DNA from: Archaeoglobus sp. JdFR-24
GTDB lineage: Archaea; Halobacteriota; Archaeoglobi; Archaeoglobales; Archaeoglobaceae
Length of the DNA stretch: 64,000 nucleotides
Reading direction: 5' to 3'
NCBI GenBank assembly: GCA_002011215.1
Contig: MTML01000064.1
Span: 86,813-150,812 of the forward strand
In this document: positions 18,006-27,209 of the stretch, in pieces
Layout: the number at the start of each line of letters is the position of its first letter
Numbering within the stretch: position 1 is the stretch's first letter
The notes under the pieces: generated by a model
What the model saw: only the letters and a program-made list of their open reading frames with translations
Databases searched by the model: none
What the model was told of the DNA's origin: nothing
Made by a program: the position numbers and the translations under genes

Positions 18006-19226
18006 TTACCTGATTTGCTCCTCAACAAGTCCTTCAAAAGCTGAAATAAAGTCCTTCTCTTTTCCTTTATCGATAACTGTTGCCGCTGCGAGTTTATGAG
18101 TGGCATCCGCAAATCCACCAACTTTCTCACTCGCTTTTGGAACGAGAAAGTTCAGACCAGGTGCATTTCCGTTCAAAATTCTTCTTTCGAGCAATACAGG
18201 CGCTCTACCACTCATTTTTACAGCATCCCAATCAATTTTTCCAATATCTGGTATGTTCTCAGGCAGGTTCTGAAAGCCTATAAGGTACTTGTCATCTTTC
18301 AGGAACACCATATCCTTAATAATCTGACAGAACTCACCCACAGCCTTAACACCCATTGGAGAGAAACGATCATGAAGATGGAACCATTGGGTGTACTTTT
18401 CCGTTACAAGACCACCATTTTTCAAATATTCTATTGCTTCGTTAAATTTCTTTATCCTCAACGATTCAAGCTCCCTTACCTCACTTAGTATGTGTTCATC
18501 AAAGCCCTCTAAACAAGCCTTTATTCCTTTCTTGTATCCCATGCTTTCATAACCCACAGCCCCAAGATTCGTCAGCTTTTTGGCAACCTCATCAGCATAT
18601 TCCCCAAAGAAATTTATGAAATATCTCTCTTTATTCTCCTCTATTTTGATTTTGGCCTGACCAGCATGAATCGCTTCATCCAGTGCAAACCGATCGAAGC
18701 CAAGCACGCCACCACTTCTGTCATGATAATCTCCTACAGAACCGACAACAGCAAGATAGGCATATTTGTTCATTTCCTTACTTATAGCCCTGCAGAAAAT
18801 TAGGTTGAGCGTTGAGGCAGAGATAAAAACATCTCCGGAAATTCCTATAAGTTCAGGGTCAAGAACAAAAACATGTTCGCTATCAACACTCTTGGCTGGA
18901 TGGTGATCTATAATTAACACCGTGTTCCTGTCCGCGTTAATTTTATCTATCATATCTGCAGCAAGACCTGCAAGATCAGTGTAAATGATAATCCCATCAT
19001 ATCTTTCATGGATTTCTTTAACAACTGCTGGATGCACCTTTTCAATACAGATTAGATTAGAAGAGAAATCAAGGAATTCACACAACTTTGAAAGAATCGC
19101 CCCGGAGCAGATCCCATCCGCATCATTGTGGTGAACGATTGTAACATGTTCTCCCTTTAACTTCATGATCTTTTCAGCCATTAGATCTACAAGCCTGAAA
19201 AACTCACTGTTAAGAAACTCATTCAT
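18006..19226 (-). CDS. DHH/DHHA1 phosphoesterase (archaeal RecJ-like)
   Basis: A 406-residue DHH-family protein. HHNDADGICSGA (motif I, near residue 33) and DHHPAKS (motif III, about 108) are the Mn-binding motifs of the phosphoesterase core. The C-terminal GGFADATHKLAAATV is the DHHA1 nucleic-acid/nucleotide-binding end. Archaeal relatives act as single-strand nucleases (GAN/RecJ) or nano-RNases; which one this is cannot be told here. It is convergent with gpsA, with only a few bases between the stops. Confidence 0.88.
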   Translation of the reverse strand: MNEFLNSEFFRLVDLMAEKIMKLKGEHVTIVHHNDADGICSGAILSKLCEFLDFSSNLICIEKVHPAVVKEIHERYDGIIIYTDLAGLAADMIDKINADRNTVLIIDHHPAKSVDSEHVFVLDPELIGISGDVFISASTLNLIFCRAISKEMNKYAYLAVVGSVGDYHDRSGGVLGFDRFALDEAIHAGQAKIKIEENKERYFINFFGEYADEVAKKLTNLGAVGYESMGYKKGIKACLEGFDEHILSEVRELESLRIKKFNEAIEYLKNGGLVTEKYTQWFHLHDRFSPMGVKAVGEFCQIIKDMVFLKDDKYLIGFQNLPENIPDIGKIDWDAVKMSGRAPVLLERRILNGNAPGLNFLVPKASEKVGGFADATHKLAAATVIDKGKEKDFISAFEGLVEEQIR

Positions 19227-19333
19227 GATCTGATTAAAGCAATTAATTCTTAAAAAAATTTTGCTATAATCTATCAGAGTTCAAGAGATCACAGAAGGAT
19301 AAACTATAAAAATTTTAACTATAACTTGATTTG

Positions 19334-20104
19334 ATGAAAGTCTTGCTCAGCAGAAAAGAAACCATGAGACTCCTAATTTTATCTGAACTTGCTTCAAAGA
19401 AGGAGGTAAATCAGAGAGATATAGCAAAAAAACTTCGCCTCACTCCACAGGCAATCTCAGAACATTTTAAGGAACTCATAAACGATGGTTTCATATCTGT
19501 CGTTCACAAAGGATTTTATGAAGTCACAGAAAAGGGAATCGAGTGGTTAACGAAGAATCTCTTTGACCTACACATATTCTCCGAAGAGCTTGTCAAAAAA
19601 CTCTATTCAAAATCCATCGTTGCAATTGCAAAGGGGAAAATTGACGTTGGAAGTAAAATAACTTACTGGTACAGCGATGGACTCATTTTTGCAATGGAGG
19701 GAAAAGAGGGCAATGGGGTTGCTATGACAACAGCAGATGATGGAGAGGATGTGCTAATAAAACCCTTAGAGGGTTTTGAACCTCCAAGAAAGGGAGAAAT
19801 AATCATAGTAAAAGTCCCAGATGTTGGAGAGGGTGGTAGCAGAAGAGTAGATTATAACAAATTCTCCAAGCTTATAAAGTCCAATCCTACAAAAATAGTA
19901 GTTGCCGTGGGAATCGAAGCTCTTATTGCATGCAGGAAGATAAAGGTCGAGCCCATATTTTTTGGATCTAAAGAGGTTTGTATTGAGGCTGCACATCATG
20001 GGTGTGGTTCAATTGTTGTTTGCACGGAAAGCATGCTGGACAGCCTGTTAAGGAGTCTTGTTGATGAGGAATTAAAATTTGAAATACTCAGCTTTCAAAA
20101 TTGA
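19334..20104 (+). CDS. Winged-helix transcriptional regulator with archaeal C-terminal domain
   Basis: A 256-residue protein. Residues 6-75 form a wHTH of MarR/ArsR type (NQRDIAKKLRLTPQAISEHFKEL recognition region, then a wing). The remaining 180 residues form a domain seen only in archaeal regulators as far as I know, with alternating strands (TKIVVAVGIEALIACRKI, GCGSIVVCTESM) that suggest ligand sensing. The target and ligand are unknown. TTG at 19331 directly precedes the ATG at 19334; an AT-rich TATA-like stretch lies about 25 bp upstream. Divergent from the DHH gene. Confidence 0.8.
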   Translation: MKVLLSRKETMRLLILSELASKKEVNQRDIAKKLRLTPQAISEHFKELINDGFISVVHKGFYEVTEKGIEWLTKNLFDLHIFSEELVKKLYSKSIVAIAKGKIDVGSKITYWYSDGLIFAMEGKEGNGVAMTTADDGEDVLIKPLEGFEPPRKGEIIIVKVPDVGEGGSRRVDYNKFSKLIKSNPTKIVVAVGIEALIACRKIKVEPIFFGSKEVCIEAAHHGCGSIVVCTESMLDSLLRSLVDEELKFEILSFQN

Positions 20105-20310
20105 CTTATCAAGGCTGCCGGACTTCGTTTTGTGGTAGATAAAATACAAACCCCCTGAAAAATATACAATAACAGACTCAATACTCTGATGCGACAAAAC
20201 AATAATGTCTGTAGATTATAAATGTGATCGATTCCATTCTACCACCAACAAAATCTGACGCCATAAAAATGACCGTAATGTTTTTAAAAAGCATCTTATT
20301 GCTTCTGGTT

Positions 20311-20493
20311 ATGGGTAAGACAGGAACAACAACATGGATTAAAATAAAAGGCAGAAAAGGTCAGACAAGATTGGTTCCAGGCAAATGGCAGAATTATAAA
20401 CCTACTGGGCCGAATCAAAAGTATGATTCCAGGGGTAAGAGGAGGAGAAGATTCCAGAGATCTCAAAAGTCGATTCTTGGAGTAAGGAGCTAA
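20311..20493 (+). CDS. Small basic protein, DUF5350-like
   Basis: A 60-residue very basic protein (MGKTGTTTWIKIKGRKGQ at the start, then a Lys/Arg-rich tail with RGKRRRRFQRSQ). It resembles the small archaeal DUF5350 family; its function is unknown, and the composition suggests RNA or ribosome binding (inference). The frame extends upstream to 20224, but the family-like Met is at 20311, with a TATA-like TTTTTAAAAA about 30 bp before it, so a leaderless start is likely. Confidence 0.7.
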   Translation: MGKTGTTTWIKIKGRKGQTRLVPGKWQNYKPTGPNQKYDSRGKRRRRFQRSQKSILGVRS

Positions 20494-20683
20494 TTTTGAA
20501 AATTAAAGTTATTGGATTTTATTGAAATTTTAAATCCTCAGTCAGACGGCACTCTAATTTTTCAATTTCATTTATGGAAATCGTATTAAATAGCTGTTTT
20601 CGCTTCCGAGCTTTCAACACCAAATTCATGCATCCACGAAACTTTTAAATATTAAAATATATCCATCATTATTGGCTGATAGT

Positions 20684-20899
20684 ATGAAAAACAAAAATAA
20701 CTCCAATTTCATCGCAGCTAAGGTTGTTCTCAATAAAGATACGATTGAGGAGCTAAAAAAGAAGACTAATTCTGATACAACAAAGGACGCTCTCGCCAAA
20801 GCAGTAATTCACTACATAAATTGCAAACACATATGTGACGATCCAAACGGCCAGAAACTTCTTATAATCATGAAAAAGAGGGGGCGAATTATTTTTTAG
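20684..20899 (+). CDS. Small conserved hypothetical protein
   Basis: A 71-residue protein (75 if it begins at the TTG at 20672). The pattern KVVLNKDTIEELKKKT, then TKDALAKAVIHYINC, looks like a short ribbon-helix-helix-like strand and helices, as in small archaeal proteins annotated only as DUFs (possibly DUF5371). It could be a DNA-binding or antitoxin-like protein, but no partner toxin lies nearby. A strong AT-rich TATA-like region (20643-20660) precedes it. Confidence 0.6.
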   Translation: MKNKNNSNFIAAKVVLNKDTIEELKKKTNSDTTKDALAKAVIHYINCKHICDDPNGQKLLIIMKKRGRIIF

Positions 20900-21204
20900 C
20901 CTGTTTCATTTTCTACTTCGAATCTAATTTTAATTCACTTATCTGATACCGGGCTTGCATTTTTACTATGATTGAGTATAAGTTTTGCGACCAATTTCCC
21001 ACCATTACAACTCGAGACCCAATATGCAAAAAAGCTCAAAAAATCTTGCAAAAACTGATCAATTTCCCACACTTCACAGAATATAATCACTCAGTTATTT
21101 GCCTCGATCAGAGTCTCTCAAGCTCTGAAGAAGGTTAAAGTTATAAATCACCTCGAACTTATGAAAGACATCACGATTACACTTTCAGAATTTCGGTGAT
21201 AGAT
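20900..21204. other. Gene-free stretch upstream of hemA
   Basis: About 305 bp with no supported gene. A TATA-like GTTAAAGTTATAAAT lies at about 21135-21150, consistent with a hemA transcript carrying a leader of roughly 30 nt. A weak CAGAG/CTCTG hairpin lies just before it. GGTGAT at 21195-21200 is the hemA RBS. I see no tRNA or known riboswitch. Confidence 0.55.
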
Positions 21205-22512
21205 ATGGAAATCTCATGTATGGTCATCTCTCACAAAAAAGCTCCAGTAGAAATTATTGAGAAAGCCTGGCAAACAGATATGAGAAAGATTATAGAAAGT
21301 CTGCTTTCACATCCCAACATCTCTGAATGTGCTGTGCTTTTAACCTGCAATCGGGTGGAAATATACGTGGTTGGGTACGAAACGATAAAAACACTTCAGA
21401 ATCTTGCTTCATTTTTCGAAGTTGGCGAGGAGCACATAGAATATTTCAAGAATGAAGAATGTCTCCTTCACGTTCTGAGGGTCTCTTCAGGCCTTGAATC
21501 GCTCATGGTTGGTGAAGATCAAATACTTGGCCAGTTAAGAGAGTACTATCAGCTAAGTAAGGGACTTGGAGGGGTTGGAGAGTTTCTTGACATTATTTTC
21601 TCCAAAGCCATTCAAACAGGCAGAAAAGTTAGATTGTTCACAGGAATCAACAAGGGTTCGATTTCCATAGGCTCTGCTGCAGTTGAACTGGCAGAGGATA
21701 TACTTGGTGATTTAAAGGATAAAAAAGTCCTTCTCATTGGTGCGGGTGAAATGGGTAGTTTAGTTGCAAAATCCATAGCGAACAAGAAAGCGTGCACAGT
21801 CCTGATAGCCAACAGAACATTTGAGAGAGCTGAAGAGCTTGCCAGGCAAATTGGCGGAATGGCTGTGAAATTTGATCAGCTTGAGGAATATATGGAGATA
21901 TCTGATGTTGTTATATCAGCGACATCAGCTCCCCATTTCGTTATAAAAAAGGATCTCGTTGAAAGAATAATGAAAAGGAGAGGAAATAGTCTTCTGATTA
22001 TTGATATTGCCCTCCCCAGAGATGTCGAAGAATCAGCTGACGAAATACCTGGCATACATCTTTTCACAATAGACGACCTCAGAAGTATCAGCGAGAGAAA
22101 TCTAAAAAATAGAAAAGAGAGGATTCCCTTTGCTGAGAAAATTATTGATGATGAACTCAAAAACCTGAAAAACATGCTCAAAGAAGTAAGAGCCAATAGG
22201 GCGATAAGCATAATGTATACTTCTGCCGAAAGAATAAAGAGAGAGGAGATAATTGAGCTCTTTAATAAACTCTCTTCAAAATATGGTGTTGATGAGAGTA
22301 TTTTGCCTGTACTAGAGGAGTTTGCCAACTCATTTATCAAAAAATATCTGAGGATGCCGACGGTCAGGTTGAGGATGGCTGCCAGAAACGGAAAGCCAGA
22401 ACTCATTGATTCAGTGGAATATCTTTTTGGAGGTGATGATTATGGAGTTTCCCTTGATAAGAATGAGAAGATTGAGAAGGGATTCGCTGAGACCAGTTCT
22501 AAGAGAAGTTGA
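21205..22512 (+). CDS. hemA: Glutamyl-tRNA reductase
   Basis: A 435-residue HemA, reducing Glu-tRNA to glutamate-1-semialdehyde with NADPH. The catalytic Cys sits in LLTCNRVEIY (about residue 47), the NADPH loop is LLIGAGEMGSLVAKS, and a C-terminal dimerisation helix region ends in the usual KPELIDSVEYLFG. I start at the ATG at 21205 because GGTGAT is 4 nt upstream. First gene of a tetrapyrrole operon A-B-L-C-cobA; its 3' end overlaps the hemB start by about 70 bp. Confidence 0.97.
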   Translation: MEISCMVISHKKAPVEIIEKAWQTDMRKIIESLLSHPNISECAVLLTCNRVEIYVVGYETIKTLQNLASFFEVGEEHIEYFKNEECLLHVLRVSSGLESLMVGEDQILGQLREYYQLSKGLGGVGEFLDIIFSKAIQTGRKVRLFTGINKGSISIGSAAVELAEDILGDLKDKKVLLIGAGEMGSLVAKSIANKKACTVLIANRTFERAEELARQIGGMAVKFDQLEEYMEISDVVISATSAPHFVIKKDLVERIMKRRGNSLLIIDIALPRDVEESADEIPGIHLFTIDDLRSISERNLKNRKERIPFAEKIIDDELKNLKNMLKEVRANRAISIMYTSAERIKREEIIELFNKLSSKYGVDESILPVLEEFANSFIKKYLRMPTVRLRMAARNGKPELIDSVEYLFGGDDYGVSLDKNEKIEKGFAETSSKRS

Positions 22513-23410
22513 AATTAGTAAAAAAGATCTTATTGTTCCTGTTTTTATTGATGAGAACATTAAAAAACCTGTTGAAATACCATCAATGCCCACGTATTTC
22601 AGACATCCACTCACCGATGTTGCTGAAGAGATTGGAAGTTGCCTTGAGAAGGGATTGAGGGCTTTCATTCTTTTTGGCATACCATCTTACAAGGATGAGA
22701 ATGGAAGTTCAGCTTACGATGAGAATGGAGTGATACAGAAGGCTGTGAGAAACATAAAGAGAGAACACGACGATGCTGTAATAATTACTGATGTGTGCCT
22801 CTGTGAGTACACAACCCACGGTCATTGTGGGGTTGTAAGAGACGGGGAAATACTCAACGATCCTACACTTGAATTGATAGCCCAAACTGCACTGAGCCAT
22901 GCTCAGGCTGGAGCAGATATCGTGGCTCCTTCAGGCATGATGGATGGTATGGTGAGAGCTATCAGATCCAGGCTTGATTCTGAAGGTTTTGAAGATATTC
23001 CAGTAATGAGTTATTCTGCAAAGTATGCTTCCAGCTTTTACTCCCCGTTCAGAGAGGCAGCAGATAGCGGTTTTTCCTTTGGGGACAGAAAAACCTACCA
23101 GATGGACTTCCACAACAGTGATGAGGCGATGAGGGAAATAGAGCTGGACATAATAGAAGGAGCAGACATAGTGATGGTCAAACCTGCACTTGCCTATCTG
23201 GACATAATAAGAAGAGCGAAAGAGAGCTTTAATATTCCTGTTGCAGCTTACAATGTAAGTGGGGAATTTAGCATGGTAAAGGCAGCCGAGAAAATGGGCT
23301 GGATTGATGGTAAAGCAATCGCCTACGAAATTTTGACTGCCATAAAAAGAGCTGGAGCTGATCTGATAATAACATATCATGCCAAAGAGCTGGCTGAGAG
23401 TTTAAAATGA
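22442..23410 (+). CDS. hemB: Porphobilinogen synthase (5-aminolevulinate dehydratase)
   Basis: A 322-residue HemB condensing two aminolevulinates. DVCLCEYTTHGHCG carries the zinc-binding cysteines, MSYSAKYASSFYSPFREA has the first active-site Lys, and VMVKPALAYLD the Schiff-base Lys. I choose the ATG at 22442 since GGAGGTGA (22430-22437) precedes it; longer frames back to 22406 exist. The start lies inside the end of hemA, indicating coupled translation. Confidence 0.97.
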   Translation: MEFPLIRMRRLRRDSLRPVLREVEISKKDLIVPVFIDENIKKPVEIPSMPTYFRHPLTDVAEEIGSCLEKGLRAFILFGIPSYKDENGSSAYDENGVIQKAVRNIKREHDDAVIITDVCLCEYTTHGHCGVVRDGEILNDPTLELIAQTALSHAQAGADIVAPSGMMDGMVRAIRSRLDSEGFEDIPVMSYSAKYASSFYSPFREAADSGFSFGDRKTYQMDFHNSDEAMREIELDIIEGADIVMVKPALAYLDIIRRAKESFNIPVAAYNVSGEFSMVKAAEKMGWIDGKAIAYEILTAIKRAGADLIITYHAKELAESLK

Positions 23411-23444
23411 TAAAATGATGTTAATGAAAAAATGAGGTGAGCTC

Positions 23445-24719
23445 ATGAAATTCGATAATTCTGAAAAATTGTACGAAGAAGCGCTGAACCTTATGCCAGG
23501 CGGTGTAAGCAGCCCAGTTAGAGCTGTAAAGCCATTTCCATTTTACACATCCCATGCAGAGGGTTCTAAAATTTTTGATGTTGATGGAAACGAATACATC
23601 GATTGCTGCCTGGCATACGGCCCACTGATTTTGGGGCATGCTCATCCAGTAGTAAAGGAAGCTATCAGGGAGCAGATTGAAAAGGGCTGGTTATACGGTA
23701 CGCCAGTTGAACTTGAAATAAGATACGCAAAGAAAATAAGAGAGATATACCCGGGCATGGAAATGGTCAGATTCGTGAACACCGGGAGCGAGGCTACGAT
23801 GAGTGTAATAAGAGTTGCAAGAGGCTTCACTGGAAGAAAGAAGATAATCAAAATTGAAGGAAGCTTTCATGGCGCACATGATGCCGTCCTTATTAAAGCG
23901 GGAAGCGGAGCGACAACCCACGGAATACCGAATTCTGCAGGCATACCTGAAGAATTCGTTAAGAATACACTCCAGGTCCCTTTCAATGATCCCGAAGGAC
24001 TTTCAGATCTCCTGGAGAAGAATCGTGAGGAGATTGCAGGGCTGATTATGGAACCGATTATGGGAAATTCAGGGTTAATTTTACCGGAGAATGGTTATTT
24101 AAGAGAGGTCAGAAAAATAACAGAAGAGAACGATGTCCTCTTAATTTTTGATGAAATCATCACCGGTTTCAGAGTTTCCCTGGGTGGGGCACAGGAATTC
24201 TACAACATCAAGCCAGATCTGACAACACTTGGCAAGATAGCCGGTGGAGGGTTGCCATGCGGAATATTCGGTGGTAGAAAGGAAATCATGGAGTATGTTG
24301 CTCCAGCAGGGAAAGTATATCAGGCGGGAACTTTCAGTGGAAATCCTCTTACACTGTCAGCCGGATATGCGGCTGTAAGTTTTTTGGAGAGGAATGGTGT
24401 ACATAGATATCTGGGTGAGCTTACTGGATGGATTAAAGAGAGTATCGAAGATTTCATTACAAAAAATGGTCTTAAGGTAAATGTTGAATCAATAGCCTCA
24501 ATGTTTTGCGTCTATTTTGGAGATAAACCAGCCAATTATCAGGATGCACTTAAGCTCGATAACAAGCTTTTCATAAAATTCTTCTGGAAACTTCTTGAAA
24601 ATGGCATTTTCTTCCCTCCGTCTCAGTATGAAACTTGCTTTACATCCTACAGCCATTCAGAGGCAGACGCTGAAAAAATTGCAGGGGCTGTAACAAAATG
24701 CCTGAAAGAGTTGTTGTAG
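23445..24719 (+). CDS. hemL: Glutamate-1-semialdehyde 2,1-aminomutase
   Basis: A 424-residue PLP enzyme converting glutamate-1-semialdehyde to 5-aminolevulinate. NTGSEATMSVIRVARG, FDEIITGFRVSLGGAQ and TLGKIAGGGLPCG (the PLP Lys) are diagnostic class-III aminotransferase motifs. GAGGTGA precedes the ATG. The last 22 bp overlap hemC in another frame. Confidence 0.97.
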   Translation: MKFDNSEKLYEEALNLMPGGVSSPVRAVKPFPFYTSHAEGSKIFDVDGNEYIDCCLAYGPLILGHAHPVVKEAIREQIEKGWLYGTPVELEIRYAKKIREIYPGMEMVRFVNTGSEATMSVIRVARGFTGRKKIIKIEGSFHGAHDAVLIKAGSGATTHGIPNSAGIPEEFVKNTLQVPFNDPEGLSDLLEKNREEIAGLIMEPIMGNSGLILPENGYLREVRKITEENDVLLIFDEIITGFRVSLGGAQEFYNIKPDLTTLGKIAGGGLPCGIFGGRKEIMEYVAPAGKVYQAGTFSGNPLTLSAGYAAVSFLERNGVHRYLGELTGWIKESIEDFITKNGLKVNVESIASMFCVYFGDKPANYQDALKLDNKLFIKFFWKLLENGIFFPPSQYETCFTSYSHSEADAEKIAGAVTKCLKELL

Positions 24720-25621
24720 GAACGAGAGGAAGCAAGCTTGCACTTGCTCAGGCAGAAAAGGTAATTGGCCATTTGAAGAGAGCTGGAAAAGAGGTCAAAA
24801 TCCAGATAATCAAGACCTCCGGAGACATAATGAAAGACAAACCTCTTTATGAGTTCAAAGGAGCTGGTGCATTTGTCAGGACGATAGATGAGGCACTTGC
24901 AGATGGAGAAATTGATATTGCTGTGCACAGTATGAAAGACATTCCGGTTCAAAGGGTCGAAAATACTGTAATTGCTGCTGTTTTACAGAGGGAGAGCCCA
25001 TTTGACGCATTTATAAGTGCATCAGGTGAGAGGTTGGAAGATCTGGATTCAGAAGCTATAATTGGTACTTCAAGTCTGAGAAGGTCTGCTCAGATAAAAA
25101 GGCTCAGAAGTGATGTAATAATAAAAAACATTCGAGGGAATCTCGATACAAGGTTGAGGAAGCTTCGAGAAGGAGAGTATGATGCGATAATAGTTGGTGA
25201 AGCAGGTTTAATACGACTGGGAATCGATGATAAAATAAACTACCAGAGATTAAGTCCAGAACTATTTGTTCCATCTGCAAATCAGGGTATAATCGCTGTT
25301 GTCACAAGAAAAGGCGAGGAGGATCTTGTATCCTTCATGAACCATAGAGAAACGATGCTTGAAGCCTCTGTAGAAAGAGAGATACTCAAAGAACTTGGTA
25401 TTGGATGTGCAGTTCCAGCGGGAATTTATGCAAAGTATGAAGACGGTTCCGTCAGAATTATCTGCGAAATTCTGACATTTGATGGCGAAGAAAGAGTCAG
25501 AATTGAAAGAAAACTGGATGAGAAGGTTGCACATCACCAAGCTAAAGAAGTTGCACTGGAAGTAAAGGAAAAGATAGGGGAGATCCAAAATTTGACGAAT
25601 GAGATTAAGGAAAACCGGTGA
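24698..25621 (+). CDS. hemC: Porphobilinogen deaminase (hydroxymethylbilane synthase)
   Basis: A 307-residue HemC. GTRGSKLALAQAEKV at the start, HSMKDIPV, GTSSLRRSAQ and NIRGNLDTRLRKL are substrate/cofactor Arg motifs, and GIGCAVPAG holds the Cys that anchors the dipyrromethane cofactor. It polymerises four porphobilinogens to hydroxymethylbilane. It overlaps hemL and is 6 bp before cobA. Uroporphyrinogen-III synthase (hemD) is not in this window. Confidence 0.97.
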   Translation: MPERVVVGTRGSKLALAQAEKVIGHLKRAGKEVKIQIIKTSGDIMKDKPLYEFKGAGAFVRTIDEALADGEIDIAVHSMKDIPVQRVENTVIAAVLQRESPFDAFISASGERLEDLDSEAIIGTSSLRRSAQIKRLRSDVIIKNIRGNLDTRLRKLREGEYDAIIVGEAGLIRLGIDDKINYQRLSPELFVPSANQGIIAVVTRKGEEDLVSFMNHRETMLEASVEREILKELGIGCAVPAGIYAKYEDGSVRIICEILTFDGEERVRIERKLDEKVAHHQAKEVALEVKEKIGEIQNLTNEIKENR

Positions 25622-25627
25622 AATCGG

Positions 25628-26449
25628 ATGGATCAGATTGATCGGATGAATAAATCAACTGCTAGTATTCAGGTAGAAAAAGTGGAAAAAAGTGTAGATA
25701 CTGAAGGTACTGGAAAAGTTTATCTGATCGGTGCTGGCCCAGGGGACCCTGAGCTGTTGACGATCAAAGCCCTCAGATGTATCAAAGAATCTGATGTAGC
25801 TCTTGTTGATGATTTGATTGGAGATCAAATAAAAGCCATTGTCGAAAAGGAGTGTAAAGAGGTAATTGAAGTGGGGAAAAGGGCAGGGAGGCATAAAAAA
25901 ACTCAAGTAGAGATTAATCAACTAATATATGCCCTTGCAAAGAGTGGAAAAACTGTGGCAAGAGTTAAAGGAGGAGATCCATTCGTATTTGGCAGAGGGG
26001 GAGAAGAAGCAGAATTTCTGGCCAGAAAAGGTATAAAATTCAGCGTAATTCCGGGTGTTTCATCGGCAATCGCGGCTCCGGCCCTTGCTGGAATCCCCCT
26101 GAATCACAGAAATTTTGACCCGGCAATAATTTTCGTTACAGGTAGGGAAAAGGAAGGAGGCAGAAGAATAAACTGGAAAGAAATGGCACGTATGAATGCA
26201 ACCATAGTTATCCTCATGGGAGTCTCAAGACTCGAAGAAAATGTTAAAACTCTTTTAAAATACGGGAAGGACCCTGATACCCCTGTTGCTATTATAGAAA
26301 AAGCCTCAACACCTGAACAAAGAATTATTGAAGGAAATCTATCAAACATAATAGGGATAGCGAAAAGAGAGAACATCAAAGCTCCAGCAATCATAGTTAT
26401 CGGTAACGTCGTGAGTCTCAGAGGAATTTTAAGGAACTTTATATTCTAA
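25628..26449 (+). CDS. cobA: Uroporphyrinogen-III C-methyltransferase (SUMT), hem-operon copy
   Basis: A 273-residue SUMT with an extra ~30 residues before VYLIGAGPGDPELLTIKALR. The motifs VARVKGGDPFVFGRGGEEAEFL and VIPGVSSAIAAPALAGIPL are canonical. It makes precorrin-2, the branch point for sirohaem, haem by the sirohaem-dependent (Ahb) route and corrinoids. Last gene of hemA-B-L-C-cobA. Compared with the dsr-linked copy at 10.6 kb it keeps GRGGEEAEF, so the two have diverged. An internal ATG (25652) is an alternative start. Confidence 0.93.
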   Translation: MDQIDRMNKSTASIQVEKVEKSVDTEGTGKVYLIGAGPGDPELLTIKALRCIKESDVALVDDLIGDQIKAIVEKECKEVIEVGKRAGRHKKTQVEINQLIYALAKSGKTVARVKGGDPFVFGRGGEEAEFLARKGIKFSVIPGVSSAIAAPALAGIPLNHRNFDPAIIFVTGREKEGGRRINWKEMARMNATIVILMGVSRLEENVKTLLKYGKDPDTPVAIIEKASTPEQRIIEGNLSNIIGIAKRENIKAPAIIVIGNVVSLRGILRNFIF

Positions 26450-26475
26450 ATTTATTCTAAATTTTATACTTTAAC

Positions 26476-26958
26476 TTAAATTTTATTACTCATGTTCATT
26501 CCACGACTGAAAGTGAGGTCGAATGCAGGACTGAAAGTTAAAACCTCAGAAAACCTCCTTGTTCCTGTAGATATCTGTATTGCCTCAATTATTCTTTTTT
26601 TAAGCTGAATATCTGGTTTTCCCAAAACAACATTTTCACAGTATGTGTCCACATAAACATAATACTCCTCGTCGTTGTACCAGAACAGAGCAGAATCTTC
26701 ACCTCTGCTTTTAACAACAAAGGGAAAAACAAGACACGCCACCGGTTTTCTTTTCTGAACGGAACAGAACCTCCCATCCTGAAAAAGACACCTTTTCCCA
26801 ACCTTTCTCAGGTAATACTTACCCTTTTTTTCTTCAACAGCACCTATGCTCCTAAATCTCAGGTATTCCCAGAATGTAAGGGGTACTCGGTATTCCCTGC
26901 AGCATTTTCCGCAGGCAGTACAGTGCCATGATGCGATTCTTGACCATGGCACTTTCAT
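26476..26958 (-). CDS. YkgJ-family cysteine-cluster protein
   Basis: A 160-residue protein with the YkgJ pattern: WHCTACGKCCREYRVPLT near the N-terminus, then CLF..GRFCSVQKRKPVACLVFPF. The cysteines probably bind iron-sulfur or zinc; the family has no firm function. Convergent with cobA, stops about 26 bp apart. Confidence 0.8.
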   Translation of the reverse strand: MKVPWSRIASWHCTACGKCCREYRVPLTFWEYLRFRSIGAVEEKKGKYYLRKVGKRCLFQDGRFCSVQKRKPVACLVFPFVVKSRGEDSALFWYNDEEYYVYVDTYCENVVLGKPDIQLKKRIIEAIQISTGTRRFSEVLTFSPAFDLTFSRGMNMSNKI

Positions 26959-27026
26959 GTGAGTTTCATCCCATGGCAGAATATAAAAATTTCACCACCT
27001 TGTGCGAAACACTGAACTTAAAATAA

Positions 27027-27209
27027 CAAATCGGAGCAAAAGATTTAAAAGATGAAAACCAGATTGAACTGGAATTAAATTCGATATATGAAAAAGTCGT
27101 GGAGTGGGAAATCCATTAACTGATGGAGATCTGAGGTGGTAATCTGGGAACCGAGGTATCCAAACTGGATGAAGCCATAGTTGATGAGGTGTTTAAATGG
27201 ATCAGGTAA
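27027..27209 (+). pseudogene. Possible gene remnant upstream of the AAA ATPase
   Basis: One frame from 27027 to 27209 reads as protein-like sequence (a helical DENQIELELNSIYEKVVEWE part and a GTEVSKLDEAIVDEVFKW part) but is broken by TAA at 27117 and TGA at 27132 and has no good start. It ends inside the start of the AAA gene in another frame. I read it as a decayed small gene or an unusual leader; no family is recognised. Confidence 0.3.

Noticed and set aside
21612..22406. Long antisense frames inside hemA, hemB, the thermosome and others
   Set aside because: They mirror strongly supported genes in the opposite strand, lack RBSs and have low-complexity Ser/Leu-rich translations typical of antisense shadows.
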